DNA of 64,000 nucleotides from Homarus americanus (GCF_018991925.1 NW_024711973.1:152501-216500), one strand, 5' to 3'. Counted from the first letter of the stretch, positions 9,431 through 21,485 are shown. Made by a program: numbers and translations. Notes: generated by a model not told the origin, from the letters alone.

Positions 9431-12175
9431 CTTCGAACTGTAAAACAAGTGTACTAAATTAGGAAGGAAGTTTTCCTGCTGTCGCAAGTTTCAGCAGGTC
9501 GCAGAGTCCTCACGTTTTCAAATTATTGTGATTTTGTAAAGCAACTTCAGTCCTTGACAGTGTATCCTTGGAACTACCTCCTCGACGCTGGTGTAATTAT
9601 GTTAGGGTTTTTAGATGACCCTAAGGAGTTATGACATGATTTATATGATGACAGACTTTACTTAGATTCCCACAATTAGGAGGGGGTGGCTTAGACGAGG
9701 TAAATTTACATGCAAATGTGTTTGTTTTTTCAAGCCATATATTAAGCTTAGAAGGTTCATACTTCCAACATGTGTACAGTATGTGCGTCTCTCTTTCCTC
9801 CACGAAACATTGCTTGCTGGTAATTACAGACTTGACTGCTGCACTGAGCTTCTCCTCTAGAATGTTTGCCACCTCCCGAGTGATTGTCTTGCACGTGCTG
9901 TAAACATTGTCAGTATAATTACATTGGACAAAGAAGGTCATAATACACAACATCGTTACTATAAGTGGACTTTGTCAGAAGAAACTAAAGGATCATTTGA
10001 TTCTTGTTTTCTTAACAAATCCATAATTTCTCCAATATTAATGTAGGACCTGAGATTAGTTTCCAGGACAATTCCAGGGAATTATCTCTTTATAAACAAC
10101 AATGAAGTTCCAGTAAAAATATCAACATTTTTCCTAGATATATTATTATGTTTATTTCGTGTCTTGCCTCTTACTTTCTTTTAAGTGTAAGAAGTACTAC
10201 CACCGTAAAAGAAACCCATTTTACTTAACCCCTCTCCTCGTGTCCCGCAGGAAGTTACGACTCGGTGGGCGTTAAAGTAAGATCATCAGACAATAATTAC
10301 GTCTTCCCGTTGTCTCATCGTGTAAATTAAGATAATGTAATCATAACAGCCCAATGATTTCACAAACTGTGTTAATCTCAGCGTAGCCAACTTTCCGTAG
10401 CAGGTAATCTGTTTTCAGTTTATGAACGACCAAGTAAACACGAACGAGGGGTTGGTGGCTGACGAGTTGAGAAATTATATGATTTTTATAGACGATTTAA
10501 ATAAAAAGTATAGACGAAATAACTTGAAGTAAGTGATGGTATACGTTTGTGGTGAGGAAGAGGTTCGCGTAAAATGTAAATCGAGTTGTGGGCTGTCAAA
10601 CGTACGCATGCGGAGAATTTGGTATATTAATGGAAACACACACACACACATACAGGTACAGGCAAATTCATAAAAAAAAAAATGTTGGGAATGTTGTAGG
10701 CAGACACACAAAGTCAAATGGACACTAAAAGTCTCTCTCTCACAAAAGTGCTGACTTCTTTTCTTCTCTGACAATTAAGCTTCTTTCATAGACGTATTAC
10801 TTCATGTTACATTTGTTCATTTGTTCTCATTACTGTTTCTTAACACTTGCCTGAATGAAATGTTAACAATGACTTCTAGCTAAATATCTCACATTTTCAG
10901 CAGACGACTACGGAAACGATAACTCCTTCGGGGAATTGGTATATATCAAGTATTGGTTCAGGCTTGCTTGCTTTTAGTTCATTTATTTTGCATAATCAAT
11001 GACCAGATTGAAATCCACACATATCTATATCGGAAGTCAACAAACATTCACTGGTAATTATATTTAACGATCGTGTCCTTGGTATTATAGAATATTTCCA
11101 ACTATGCCGTACTTGATGTGATTAATTAGACCCTCCTTCACTGCCACGTACAGTACTTTGTGTTGGAGAAGAACTACAGCAATATCCCTATTTTGGTAGA
11201 TAATTACATCACCTATAAGGAGGAACAGCTGACTTGTGCGTGCGTGTGTTCGTGTGTGTAGGCCTGCTGAACTATAGGCCTGTGAGGAGTAAGACTTGGC
11301 AGTAGACCGTCCCGCTTAAAAGTAATTTGCTTGTAATTAGTTAGAGTCCCTTTGTGACCAGCACTATGTCTGAGACTGGAGATAATGGGTCCACGTATAT
11401 TCACGTCTTCTTAAAAGTGGGAAAATTAATACACGACACTAGTGCTATATACCAAGCGTGTATTCGAAAGTTCCTGTATACTGTACACGGAGTTAGGCTG
11501 GCCCCGTGACCTAGTATTGAAGAGATCCTAATGTGAGTCGTTCTAGAGCTGAGGCAAGGCTTAGTGTTAGGCGAGCTCGTATTGAGATGTTTAATGTTAG
11601 GTGTCTACTGTATGGGGTCCAGCTCCAGACTAACTAAAGGCGTCGGGTGGCACACCCTGAAAAGAGTAATATCTATATTCGCCACCAGAGTGAGCCTTGA
11701 GTCAAGCTTCTTGAAGGTTCTCGAAGGAGGTAATATTCCCCTACGTAGAATGTCCTGTCGACCACCAGTCAGCGGTGTTTACGTTACGTTTTCTAAATAA
11801 CCGATTGGAACTGATCTCGTTGACCCATGAATCACTCTTAACTGGTGGTGCTACTATCTACATATATTACTTAACTAACTATATATATATTACCTGTCGC
11901 ATTGCAAGTGTGAAGCAAAGTATACAATTACAAATATGAGCAATCAAGTCAGTCTTTTAAAGAATTACCTCCTACCTCAGAGGAAGCGTTGCGTCATCCC
12001 TCGACACTCTGATATTCAAAAACCTCAGCGCGACTGAAGCCGGTTGTTTGGTCTATTGCTCAGCGCTATAACCTAATGAACAACCTCTACCCTCTATAGG
12101 TCACTCAATAATGAATGGTCATAATTACACATCCATGGTTGTAAGTTATTAATTATTAACTCTAAATTATACAGT
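9431..12175. other. Non-repetitive interval, no gene recognised
   Basis: Mostly unique AT-rich DNA. Short (CA)n and (A)n runs occur near 10637-10681. Antisense frames at 9621-9953, 10475-10774 and 11213-11404 are uninformative and lack protein-like composition. No splice-bounded exon was found by eye. Confidence 0.6.
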
Positions 12176-12187
12176 ATGTAAATTATA

Positions 12188-12263
12188 CTGTGTGTGTGTG
12201 TGTGTGTGTGTGTGGTGTGGTGTGTGTGTGTGTGTGTGTGTGGTGTGTGTGTGTGTGTGTGTG
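12188..12263. repeat. Interrupted (GT)n microsatellite
   Basis: GT dinucleotides with several GG interruptions of the form GTGGTGTGG. Confidence 0.95.
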
Positions 12264-12435
12264 GCCATAAACTGATCTCGATGTATTTCCTCCTTCCCTT
12301 TTGGCTGGCAAGCTGGCGTCGTTGTCGTGAGCTGAAGTTTCTAGCGTTCGGTATTCAATACTGGTGATGTTTTATGTGAGTAGTGATGTGTGTGTGTGGG
12401 TGGGTGAGGAAGGATGTTTTTGTCCGTGTGTGTGT

Positions 12436-12437
12436 TT

Positions 12438-12510
<73 letters not shown>

Positions 12511-12537
12511 TAACAATAACGGTTTATTAAAAAAGTG
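12436..12537 (-). mobile_element. Possible S1 element tail, antisense: (TAA)n plus ACGGTTTATTAA
   Basis: The (TAA)n tract ends in ACAATAACGGTTTATTAA. On the other strand this is TTAATAAACCGTTATTGTTATT followed by (ATT)n, the same order as the 3' end of the S1 copies at 14540 and 42650. Only about 16 bases besides the microsatellite match, so this is a minimal tail at best. Confidence 0.4.
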
Positions 12538-13794
12538 TGTCTGTGTGTATGTGGACATTCGTAAGTACAGTGTACTCGAATTTGTTTTCTCTCTGTTTTA
12601 GCGTCTGTATTAACGCAGCAGCTCTCAGTATGTGAGAGAGTGTTTGTGTTTTATATGCTTACCGTACGCAAGGTAATGGTATGCAAGTGAGCTTTAGCTG
12701 GAATGTACCATGCAAGCACCGTTTTTACGACCGTGTTTTTCCACCTGCAACATTCTCAGTGTGTGTGTAGGTGGTAGGGTGGGGGGTTATAGTGTTGTGT
12801 GTCGTACATTGTGTCATGACATTCATTACAGCCATGCACCATCAGCCTGAGTGTCTTTGCCTCTAGGGTTTTAGTAATGAATTTAAGGAGATTGGTCTTT
12901 TTTTTTTGTACATTGAGGTTAATGAAGCCTAAAATAAAATCTTTGACTGGGAACACGGAATTCAAACTTTTTTTTTAGCATTTGTTGGAAAGTAGAGTAA
13001 CTTGTAATGATAAATATGCAAGAGTAGGTGGTGTAAGAACATTTATCGAGTGGAGTGATGGTTAGAAACTGAGAGAGATTGGGTTTCTTTCCCAGGACGT
13101 TTGATTGAGTCCACTAAACATAAAATACTCTTCAAGTCGGGATTAAATGGATGAAAATGAAATTGAATAGACTTATTATAAATGTCATTGAAGTGACTAA
13201 TTGATATGAAAATCTTAGTCATAAGAGAAAATAATAATGCTATGGACATATTTTCGATATAGGACAAGTGGCGAATCACACGAGTAATTGTTATTGGTGT
13301 AGTTTTACGGAGTTGCTCGCCATTGATAAAAATGGCGAGCGCTTCCGCAGTCACCGAGCAGGATGTCACATTGTGTTTTTTGAGTGATAACATAATCCAG
13401 TCTTGAAAATTTCGTGAAAGTAGACCAGTAAATATTTATTCTCATATAGATCTATAAGATGTAAGAATTGAACAGATTTTTAATTCACAATGGAATATTT
13501 ATATATTTGGTCAGAGTGACTCCAACCCATCTCTGTATACGGGGCGAGAAGGTGTATTGGGAAACGATAGACTGATAATTAATAGGTAACAAAGGCATGT
13601 TAAGTTAGTCCAGACATGTCCACGTGTGTACTTAGACAGTAAACGTATACGCACGTCACTTTTCAGATTGGATGCTTGTGTAGAAACCTACAAACACATA
13701 CACAGTCACACACATAAACTAGAATTGATTCTCGCATAATTACTTGCAAACAAATATTTTCATAGACACATACACACTACATCCTTGACTACCG
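12538..13794. other. Non-repetitive interval with one strong small hairpin
   Basis: No gene is recognised. An antisense frame at 13043-13393 (116 codons) has ordinary composition but no known motif. Inside it, 13315-13340 is a perfect 10-bp hairpin (GCTCGCCATT, six-base loop, AATGGCGAGC). Confidence 0.55.
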
Positions 13795-14571
13795 TAGGGT
13801 CGAGATCTATTCAGGCGCTGCTCCTGCTGAGCAGCGGCCCCCTAGGCCAATGATCGGCCCATTCCCCAAGTCCCTCTCCCCGACTCATCCTCACCACCGG
13901 GATATCAACATAATCAAAAGTGACAATTTCGTTTCGGAAAGAAGTGGGATCAGTGTTGAACAGTGATGAACAGTGTTTAAGCCAGTGAATTCAGCACTAG
14001 ACAGTACCAGTGAGAGCCGTGACCCACCAATGAGATAAGTACCCCTGGGAACTGACCGCTATCTTCTGACGAGAAGGTGCTAATCAGTCCACCATGGGAA
14101 CAACAGTGGGTCGGCTTCACACCTGACTACGAGATAACACCACCACCTAGCAGGGTGAGGTACTGTGACACCACCCCACACCACCCGGTGTCCTCATGAC
14201 CACGTGAGGTCCTTCATATCAACACCTGAGGACGAGTTACTGCACCACGTGAACACCATACCAACCGGTGTCCCCATGACCACGTGAGGTCCTTCATATC
14301 GACACCCGAGGACGAGTTACTGCACCACGTGAATACCACACCACTTGGTGTCTCCATGACCAGGCCAGGTCCGGGCCATCAACTGTAAACTATAATACTT
14401 TGTATGTTCAATCATTGTCCATTCTTCTTTCAGTAGTGAAAGCTTTTGTTAAACGACCCACCCACCCCATGTCTTTGTATGTAATAAGTCATTTTTGTCC
14501 AATGTATATTTTCAGCCTTTGGGCTGCTGAACTTTTTCAATAAACCGTTAATTATTGTTATTATGTATTAT

Positions 14572-14573
<2 letters not shown>
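13795..14573 (+). mobile_element. S1 short interspersed element, copy 1 (about 780 bp)
   Basis: The element carries a GC-rich head (GCAGCGGCCCCCTAGGCC), CAGTGTTGAACAGTG, an internal tandem repeat, then TATATTTTCAGCCTTTGGGC, a five-pair hairpin (CAGCC TTTG GGCTG), TTCAATAAACCGTTAATTA and an ATT-rich tail. All these parts recur inverted at 15228-16200, and the last part recurs at 42590. It has no coding frame. The AATAAA and microsatellite tail point to a retroposed, non-autonomous element; its partner LINE is unknown. Confidence 0.7.
14180..14375. repeat. 80-bp tandem repeat inside S1 copy 1, about 2.4 units
   Basis: TGACCACGTGAGGTCCTTCA recurs exactly 80 bp apart (ending near 14217 and 14297), with a third diverged start at 14345 (GGTGTCTCCATGACCAGG). 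Each unit holds the CACGTG palindrome. Confidence 0.88.

Positions 14574-14620
<47 letters not shown>
14574..14620. repeat. (CT)n microsatellite
   Basis: About 45 bp of CT dinucleotides directly after the S1 tail. Confidence 0.95.
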
Positions 14621-14623
<3 letters not shown>

Positions 14624-14649
14624 CATATGCATTGTGTTGACCAAGAAAT

Positions 14650-14990
14650 TCTTTGTTAATAAAAGACATTCTTTTCCCTCTTGGCTCAGCAAAGTTTCAA
14701 CACATGGCATTCTTTCTCCTCTTGACAAATTTTAGAACGTTCACACTAGACGTTCTGTTTTTCTTGACGGGAATTATACCGTTAAAAGAAGGTGTTTATT
14801 GTCCTGTTAGCAGATCTGAAAGTGTTCGAAAAATATGTTCCCTCTCCTTTTGTCGGAGCTACAGACGTCAAGACGGTCTCTATCCTGTTGCTGGAACTAC
14901 AAGCGTCAAAACAAAAATTTATATTCCTTTTATCAGAATTTAAAGCGTTCATACGAGACGTCCTTAATCCTGTTGACTCACTCGCTGACG
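14650..14990. repeat. Degenerate 42-bp tandem repeat, about eight units
   Basis: A pattern of the type GTTCA-acgaGACGTtc, then cTTTTCCTgTTg, then GGAAtt recurs with starts near 14655, 14694, 14740, 14782, 14825, 14868, 14906 and 14947. Spacing is 38-46 bp. Units differ strongly, so it is old. As 42 is divisible by three, two overlapping + frames stay open for about 100 codons with a 14-residue rhythm, but they show no sign of being genes. Confidence 0.6.
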
Positions 14991-15178
14991 TCAACGTGAG
15001 ACACAGCGGCTCCTCCCAGACCACAGTCATTCAAAGAAACAATTGTCTGTCTCGCCTCGCCTCCTCACCTCGCTCTCGGTCTCACTCTTGTAAACTGCCG
15101 CTTGACAAATCGTGTTTGCGATTGGTGTAATTTTGTGGGAAATTCCATTATATACGCGTGCTTAACAAATGATAGTAG

Positions 15179-15182
<4 letters not shown>

Positions 15183-15223
<41 letters not shown>
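15183..15223. repeat. (GT)n microsatellite
   Basis: About 40 bp of GT dinucleotides, next to the 3' tail of the inverted S1 copy. Confidence 0.95.
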
Positions 15224-15225
<2 letters not shown>

Positions 15226-15227
15226 AT

Positions 15228-16200
15228 AATAATTAACGGCTTATTGAAAGAGTTCTGCAGCCCGAAGGCTGAAAATATATTTTGGACATAAATTACTTCT
15301 TACATACAAAGACACGGGGGTGGGGGGGGGGGCTGGGGGAGGGTAACAAAAGCCTTCATTAGAAAAAGGTAAATGAACATATAGTGAACATACAGATTAG
15401 TGTTTACAGTAGAGGTGACGTAGGTCTTGTGCGCTGAGGTGTTGAACACCAAACACAGTGTAGTAACTCCCTCACAGATGATGTTATGAGGGCCTCATGT
15501 GTTGTAATAGCTCACAGATGGTGTTATGAGGGACCTCATGGTGTAGTAATTCCCTCACAGATGGTGTTATGAGGGACCTCACGTGGTGTAGTAATTCCCT
15601 CACAGATGGTGTTATGAGGGACCTCACGTGGTGTAGTAATTCCCTCACAGATGGTGTTATGAGGGACTTCACGTGGTGTAGTACCCTCACAGGTGGTGTT
15701 ACGAGGGGCCTCACGTGGCGTAGTAATTCCCTCACAGATGATGTTATGAGGGACTTTACGTGGTGTAGTAATTCCCTCTCAGGTGGTGTTATGAGGAGCC
15801 TCACATGATGCTGTAGCAACTCATTCATTATGTAGCATCATGGGGGCACCACATGGTCAAGTGTCACAGGATCTCTCACACTCAAGTGGTGTACAGTCAG
15901 GTGGTCCCAGGCCTCCCTATCGTGGACTGATTAACACGTCGCTTCTTGTTGTTGGGTCTCTTGGGCAGTTATCACTGGTACCTGGGACCTCACTCTTTGA
16001 AGGTTAACTTGGATACGACTCTCGGCTATTACTGTTATTTTTATCTGTTACTGTTGTTTTTACTGGCTTAAGCACTGCTCAACACTGTTCAACACTGGTT
16101 CCATTCATTTCCTAAATGAAAATGTAACTTTCAGCGAGAACTTTTTTTTCCTGTGAGGAGGAGGGGTTCGGGGGAGGGAGTTGGTATGGGCCAACATAAC
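15228..16200 (-). mobile_element. S1 short interspersed element, copy 2 (antisense, about 970 bp)
   Basis: On the antisense strand this reads CCCATACCAACTCCCTCCCC, GTGTTGAACAGTGTTGAGCA, GCTTAAGCCAGT, a tandem repeat with CACCACGTGAGGT, then CAGCC TTCG GGCTG and TTCAATAAGCCGTTAATTAT. This is the same order as copy 1. The hairpin loop here is TTCG closed by a C-G pair. AATAAA has become AATAAG. Copies 1 and 2 face each other tail to tail across 14574-15227. Confidence 0.7.
15474..15828. repeat. 45-bp tandem repeat inside S1 copy 2, about eight units
   Basis: The unit TCACAGATGGTGTTATGAGG plus GACCTCACGTGGTGTAGTAATTCCC recurs with small deletions. It shares CACGTG and ACCTCACGTGGTG-type text with the 80-bp repeat in copy 1, so the same internal segment was expanded with different unit lengths. 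Both strands stay open across it because 45 is a multiple of three. Confidence 0.93.
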
Positions 16201-16699
16201 AGTTGACCTGGCTGTTGCCAGAGTGAGAGAGAGAGCGAGAGATCCTATTCAATAATTATTTTGTTTTTCCAATTTTCACAGGTAAATGAATTAAAAAAAT
16301 TCTGGGTGCGTCTTGTACAGTGGGCTACAAGGTACATTAGACCAATACGGTCAAGAACCATATATTTCGTTCTTGTTTTCAGTTTCAGTTAAAAGTCAGC
16401 ATCCTGGTATACAAAAGCGAGTTTCTCTTCTTTTTCTTTAATTCATAAATCATATATTGTATTATTTTGTGAAAAGGTGTTTTGCGTTGCTTTCTTTATT
16501 TTGTGAAAAATAATCCGGATTCAAGCTTAGAATATTCAGAGCTTAAGAATGGATAGATTCATGATTCGGCCCAGCATGTTCAGAGTTGTCGCTCTCACGC
16601 GCACACTCAATAATTTATACCCAAATTTTACTGTTTAAATTCCTAGGAAACCGAAGTAATTAATACCTCACCTCGGTCCTCTCTCCGTGATATAAGAGG

Positions 16700-17100
16700 C
16701 TGCATACTGTCAGCATATTCTTGAAATATCCCCAGGTAAGTTATCCGCACAGCCGCAAGATATACCCAAGCATACTAATAGCACATCAAAAATTTACTAG
16801 AAAAATTACATTAGCATAATCGTGAGATTTACTCAGGGATAGTTCTAGTACGTGAGCAAGATACGAATATACCCAGGCATACTACTAGCATAACTATTGA
16901 GACATACAAAGGCAAAACACCAACATATTCGCCATATATACACGAGCATAGACACTACTGGCATAACCTTCATACATACTGTACATAGGCATACTACCAG
17001 CATAACCATGTGATATACCAAGCATACCTCTAGTCTATAACATGAATTATACTCAGGCGTACTAGCATAACCGTAATATATACCCAAACACTTATCCACC
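16700..17100. repeat. Degenerate tandem repeat, about 40-bp period
   Basis: Phrases of the form TATACCCAGGCATACTACTAGCATAAC recur from about 16735 to 17090 (near 16757, 16868, 16985 and 17050) with much drift. No coding value is seen. The flanking 16201-16700 is AT-rich and uninformative. Confidence 0.6.
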
Positions 17101-17851
17101 ATCAGTATCCACTTGGCACTCCACCGTCCCTCATAATAATCTTATGTAACGGAACTATTCCCATCCCCTCCTGGTGACGCTCCGGAAGTGGAGATTATCG
17201 ACGGAGTTTACTGAGCAATAGCGGGATATAGTGTCTGCCACCTGCGTCTAATGTTAGGAATAAAGGAGTTCTCAAAGTATTGCAGGTGGTGCCAGAGATG
17301 TATTTTTTTCTTTCGACCTTCTTTGTCAGACTGTCTTAACTTTCTGCTGTTCTTATAGCTGTCCGTCTGTCTGTCTGTCTTTTGTCTGTCTGCCTGGCAT
17401 GGATTTAACCAGCGCCTTGAGTGTGTGTGCCAGGTACTTAACTAATGTCTTGGCAATCTCTTGCAAGTCCTGACAAGAACTCAAGGATTAAAAAAAAAAC
17501 GAACAATAAGGAGCAGTAGACTTATTTTACCTCTGGCTTTTATTTTCTGTATAAAGATTTAATTATTGGTTGTGATTCCATCTTGTTATTTCTGCCGTAA
17601 GATACATGAATGTAAACAATGCTGTGGGTGTGTGGGTGTGGATGTGTGGGTATGGATATGTGGATGTGGAAGTGTGGATGTGTTTCTTATCATGTTTTAA
17701 TACGAGTGAAATTGTTGTCCTGCCAGCTATATTGAGAAGTAAACTTTGTGGAGAGAGGGAGAGAGAGAGAGAGAGAGAGTTGGTCCATTTTCTGCAAAAA
17801 AGTCACTCCTTAACTGTTTTAACTCTTTAATCACACAGCGTTACATAATTT

Positions 17852-17853
<2 letters not shown>
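17101..17853. other. No gene seen
   Basis: Unique sequence with a short CTGT run near 17363, GATGTGG-type repeats at 17630-17680 and a short (GA)n at 17755-17778. Confidence 0.6.
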
Positions 17854-17931
<78 letters not shown>

Positions 17932-18105
17932 CTCAGTGTTTCATTTCATGCCGTCATCAACAAGTCCTTCTCCTCCTCATACACATACTTCACACCACTC
18001 CTACCGAATCATCCTCTCTTTCTTTTACACCGCGGCAGCCACTCAATTTACCGCCTCCATCACGCTTCTCTCGTAAGTCTCAAAGCGTGTAGGAACCAAC
18101 ACTTG

Positions 18106-18142
<37 letters not shown>
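17854..18142. repeat. (CT)n tracts at 17854-17930 and 18112-18142
   Basis: Two pure CT runs separated by about 180 bp of unique sequence. The open frame through them is low complexity. Confidence 0.95.
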
Positions 18143-18144
<2 letters not shown>

Positions 18145-19131
18145 GGGCGTGGGATGAAAGCTACTTATAACAATGTCTCGGGCGATCCCTCATCACGGAG
18201 GCGCCAGGGAAGATGAATACGACAAAAAATAGGTAACAAGAATATTAGGGAAACTATACGGTAGGTTTAAGGGGACAGGGCATCATAACTGGCCTATATA
18301 AACACGGCATTCACCCTGACTCGTCATCTTGAGAGTTTAAGAAGTTCTTCTATTCCATGTTAAACTTCCTATTTTCTACAGACGATTTTTCAGCGCCAGA
18401 GTGGGTGACCATTATTAAAGAATGGAAAAAATATCTTCCGGGAAAAGTAGTTAAAGAGTCTCTTGCCTCGCCCACATACACAAAATTTACATTTACTCGT
18501 CGTCTTGACAAGAGCAACAAAATCTACTCCACGTGGAAGTTCCTCTTTTTCTCCTGCTGGTGAACGGCCCCGTCTGGCTCATTTTTCTTTATCCTGTGGA
18601 GTAGCTCTCCTCGCTCCGCCCTGCCGTGTTCGCCAGACTACTCAGGTTAATGTACCCCCTCACAAAGCTTTTAACCCAGCTCAGGCTCTTAAGATCAGCC
18701 CTTGTGTAAAATTGAGCCAATATGGTGATACTTTAATCTTCATAGTATGTCACTTTTACCCGCCAAACATGTCAGTTGAGAGTCGACGCTTGCCAGTTTG
18801 AGCGGGAAATTGGAGTATATAAAGTGTGTGAAATGTTGAACTAAAAGCAGGAGTCGCGGCCTAGCAGTATGACAGCTTTAATGGGCCATTCCCAGTCAAA
18901 CTCAAATGTTCAGATAGTGTTTGAGCTTTGACCTCCAGTTTTCTATACTTGCATATCGCTGACGTTTAAGCCTCGGGATTTTAATTAGAAATCCTTTCTT
19001 AAATTTACCTCGGTTAAAGTAAATTCTTAAATAAATTCTTTCCCAATGTCGTTTTCATTTCGCTAACAAAAGAATGCAATTACAGACCAGGAGTGTGAGA
19101 GCCTTGCACTGTTGATTTTGCAAGATTACAC

Positions 19132-19172
<41 letters not shown>

Positions 19173-19380
19173 TACCGTGCGTACTCGCTCGTTCACTCTC
19201 TCTTTCGCTCTCTCTCTAGCACTTCGATTCAGGCACGACTCGTTCTCATCGCCCCCAATTGCTGAAGACCCCGAACGAAATATATCGGCACCGGTGTAAG
19301 AAGATTGAACCCTTTAACAAACTCGTCCTTAGCCAAGCCGTGAACATATAAACCTTCTTAATGAATACGTATGGCTGCAC

Positions 19381-19464
<84 letters not shown>

Positions 19465-20123
19465 TCTGTGAGTTTATTGATGTGTGTGCGTGTGTGTGTT
19501 TGTGTGGTGACGTCTGTGAGTCTGTTAATGTGTGTGTATGATGCTGTTGATGTGCGAGTCCATTAGGTGTATGAGATTATTATTAGAGAAACTTCAAAGA
19601 GCTTAGAATCCGCATGAAAATATGACACAAAATGAAGTTAGAGTCAATGTAGAAAGAACAAAACGGAAATGAAGTAAATAGGATAATAATATTAATAAGT
19701 ATATAGACTATGTAATTAACCAAATAAGTGGATGGCATAGACTCGCGTGTGGATGAGAAGATTGATTTACACGTGGAAAGAGAGAGTTACGACTGAATGA
19801 AGATTTACATTTGAATAGAAAGAAAACATGTTAAGTGTGAACGGAGATTTACACATGTTGTGGAAGTAAATTAGGTGTTAATGAATAATGGCATGTGAAA
19901 AATTTACATTGGAATTAAAACTAGAAAAAAGCGTACCGCGGACAGATTACATTTACATGCGAATGACAAATGAGAGAACCATCACATAAGAAAGAAGAAT
20001 CTCAAGTCAAATTAGTTTAAAGGTAGGCAATAACTAGACTCACTCGTAATAAACGAAAATACGTCCATGTAATCGACCCATAACACAGCGCCATGTATAT
20101 GTTTTACAGGTATGTCTGCTTAC

Positions 20124-20125
<2 letters not shown>
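18143..20125. other. Mostly unique interval with (CA)n and (GA)n tracts
   Basis: (CA)n at 19133-19170, (GA)n at 19386-19461 and (GA)n starting near 20127. A frame at 18346-18563 follows a fair acceptor (TTTTCTACAG at 18369-18380) and reads DDFSAPEWVTIIKEWKKYL and onward to a stop. It is protein-like but unrecognised and has no donor. Confidence 0.45.

Positions 20126-20126
<1 letters not shown>

Positions 20127-20168
<42 letters not shown>
20127..20168. repeat. (GA)n microsatellite
   Basis: About 40 bp of GA dinucleotides. Confidence 0.95.
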
Positions 20169-20172
<4 letters not shown>

Positions 20173-20397
20173 CGATATCATGAAATGGAGGAAAAATGGA
20201 TTTCAGTCAAGGGAAATAAAACTCTGATGTAGGCCCCTATAGTATATTGTTGATCTGGATATGGTAATGAAAGTTCTATAGAAAGAAACAAATATTGATG
20301 AAATGTCGTTTTTTTAATATTCAAGCTAAAGATTTTTCTTACAAGAGTCGAGTAATTGGAAGGGAGGGTTGGTATGTTTGCTTTTTCCCTTCGTTGT

Positions 20398-20487
20398 ATG
20401 TTTCCTCTGTCTGCCCGTCTGTCTGTCCGTCTGCCCGTATGTCTGCTCGTCTCTCTCTCTGTCTGCCTGCCTGCCTGTCTGCCTGCC

Positions 20488-20536
<49 letters not shown>

Positions 20537-21485
20537 TAGTCAATTTTCCCTACCTACATGCTTACTTACCTGCTTCCCCTGCAAACCTGTTCCCAATCTG
20601 AATAACTGTCATCCATTCCTGCCTACCAGCTCTCCCTTACTCCCGTTCCTCCCCTTTGCCTCCCACTGCTTGTTCCCCCTGCCAATATCCCCTTGCCTGT
20701 ATCCCCCTGCCTGTATCCCTCTGCCTGTACCCCCCTGCCTGTACCCCCTGCCTGTACCCCCTGCCTGTACCCCCCTGCCTGTACCCCCCTGCCTGTACCC
20801 CCCTGCCTGTACCCCCCAGCCTGCACCCTGCCTGCACCCCCTGTCACATCCACTGGTCTTTCCCTTGCTCAACCACCTGTTCTCCTCTGTACTTACCTGT
20901 TCCCTTTGCCTTTTCTGCCTGCTCCCCACCCACCTGTCTGCCTGACCCACCCACCTGTCTGCCTGCTGACCCACCCACCCACCCACCCACCTACCTGCTC
21001 TGACCCACCCACCCACTCTGTTTGACCCACTCCAATTTGACTCACCTGCTCTGACCCACCCACCTGCCTGACCCACCCACTCCACTTGCCTGACCCACCC
21101 ACTCCACCCACCTACTTTCTGCCTGCCTCACCCACCTGCTCTGCTCTGCCCCATACAACCTAGTCTGCTTGCTCCCACCACCTGTCTGTTTGCCCCACCA
21201 CTGTCTGCTTCCCACCACAGTTCGCCTGCCCCACCTGCCTGCCTGCCTTCCCACCACACCTGTCTGTTTGCTCCACCCACCTGTCTGCCTGCCCCACCCC
21301 GCCTGCCTGCCTGCCCCACTCCGCCTGCCCCAATCTGCCTGCCTGCCCCACCCACCTGTGTGTCCCTGTCCCAATCTGTCTGTTGTCTGTCTGTCCCATC
21401 CACCTGCCTGCCTGTCCCATCCACCTGTCTCTTGACTGACCCACTCCACCTGCCTGCCTGCCTGTCTGCCCGCTGCCTGCCCCCT
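20398..21485. repeat. Pyrimidine-rich low-complexity region: (CTGT)n, CCCTGCCTGTAC and CCTGCCTGACCCACCCAC
   Basis: Three linked blocks: (CTGT)n to 20537; a 12-13-bp unit CCCCCTGCCTGTA at 20690-20850; then looser CTGCCTGCCCCACC repeats to about 21480. All share the core CTGCCTG, so they look like successive expansions of one motif. Long frames on both strands are consequences of the composition. Confidence 0.9.

Noticed and set aside
12383..12601. Poly-Asn and poly-Leu frames across (TAA)n
   Set aside because: Microsatellite translation only.
13043..13393. 116-codon antisense frame as a gene
   Set aside because: No motif, no splice context and no similarity I recognise; length is plausible by chance in AT-rich DNA this long.
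18346..18563. Possible exon after TTTTCTACAG reading DDFSAPEWV
   Set aside because: No donor or matching upstream exon could be shown, and the protein is not recognised; kept only as a note in the interval entry.
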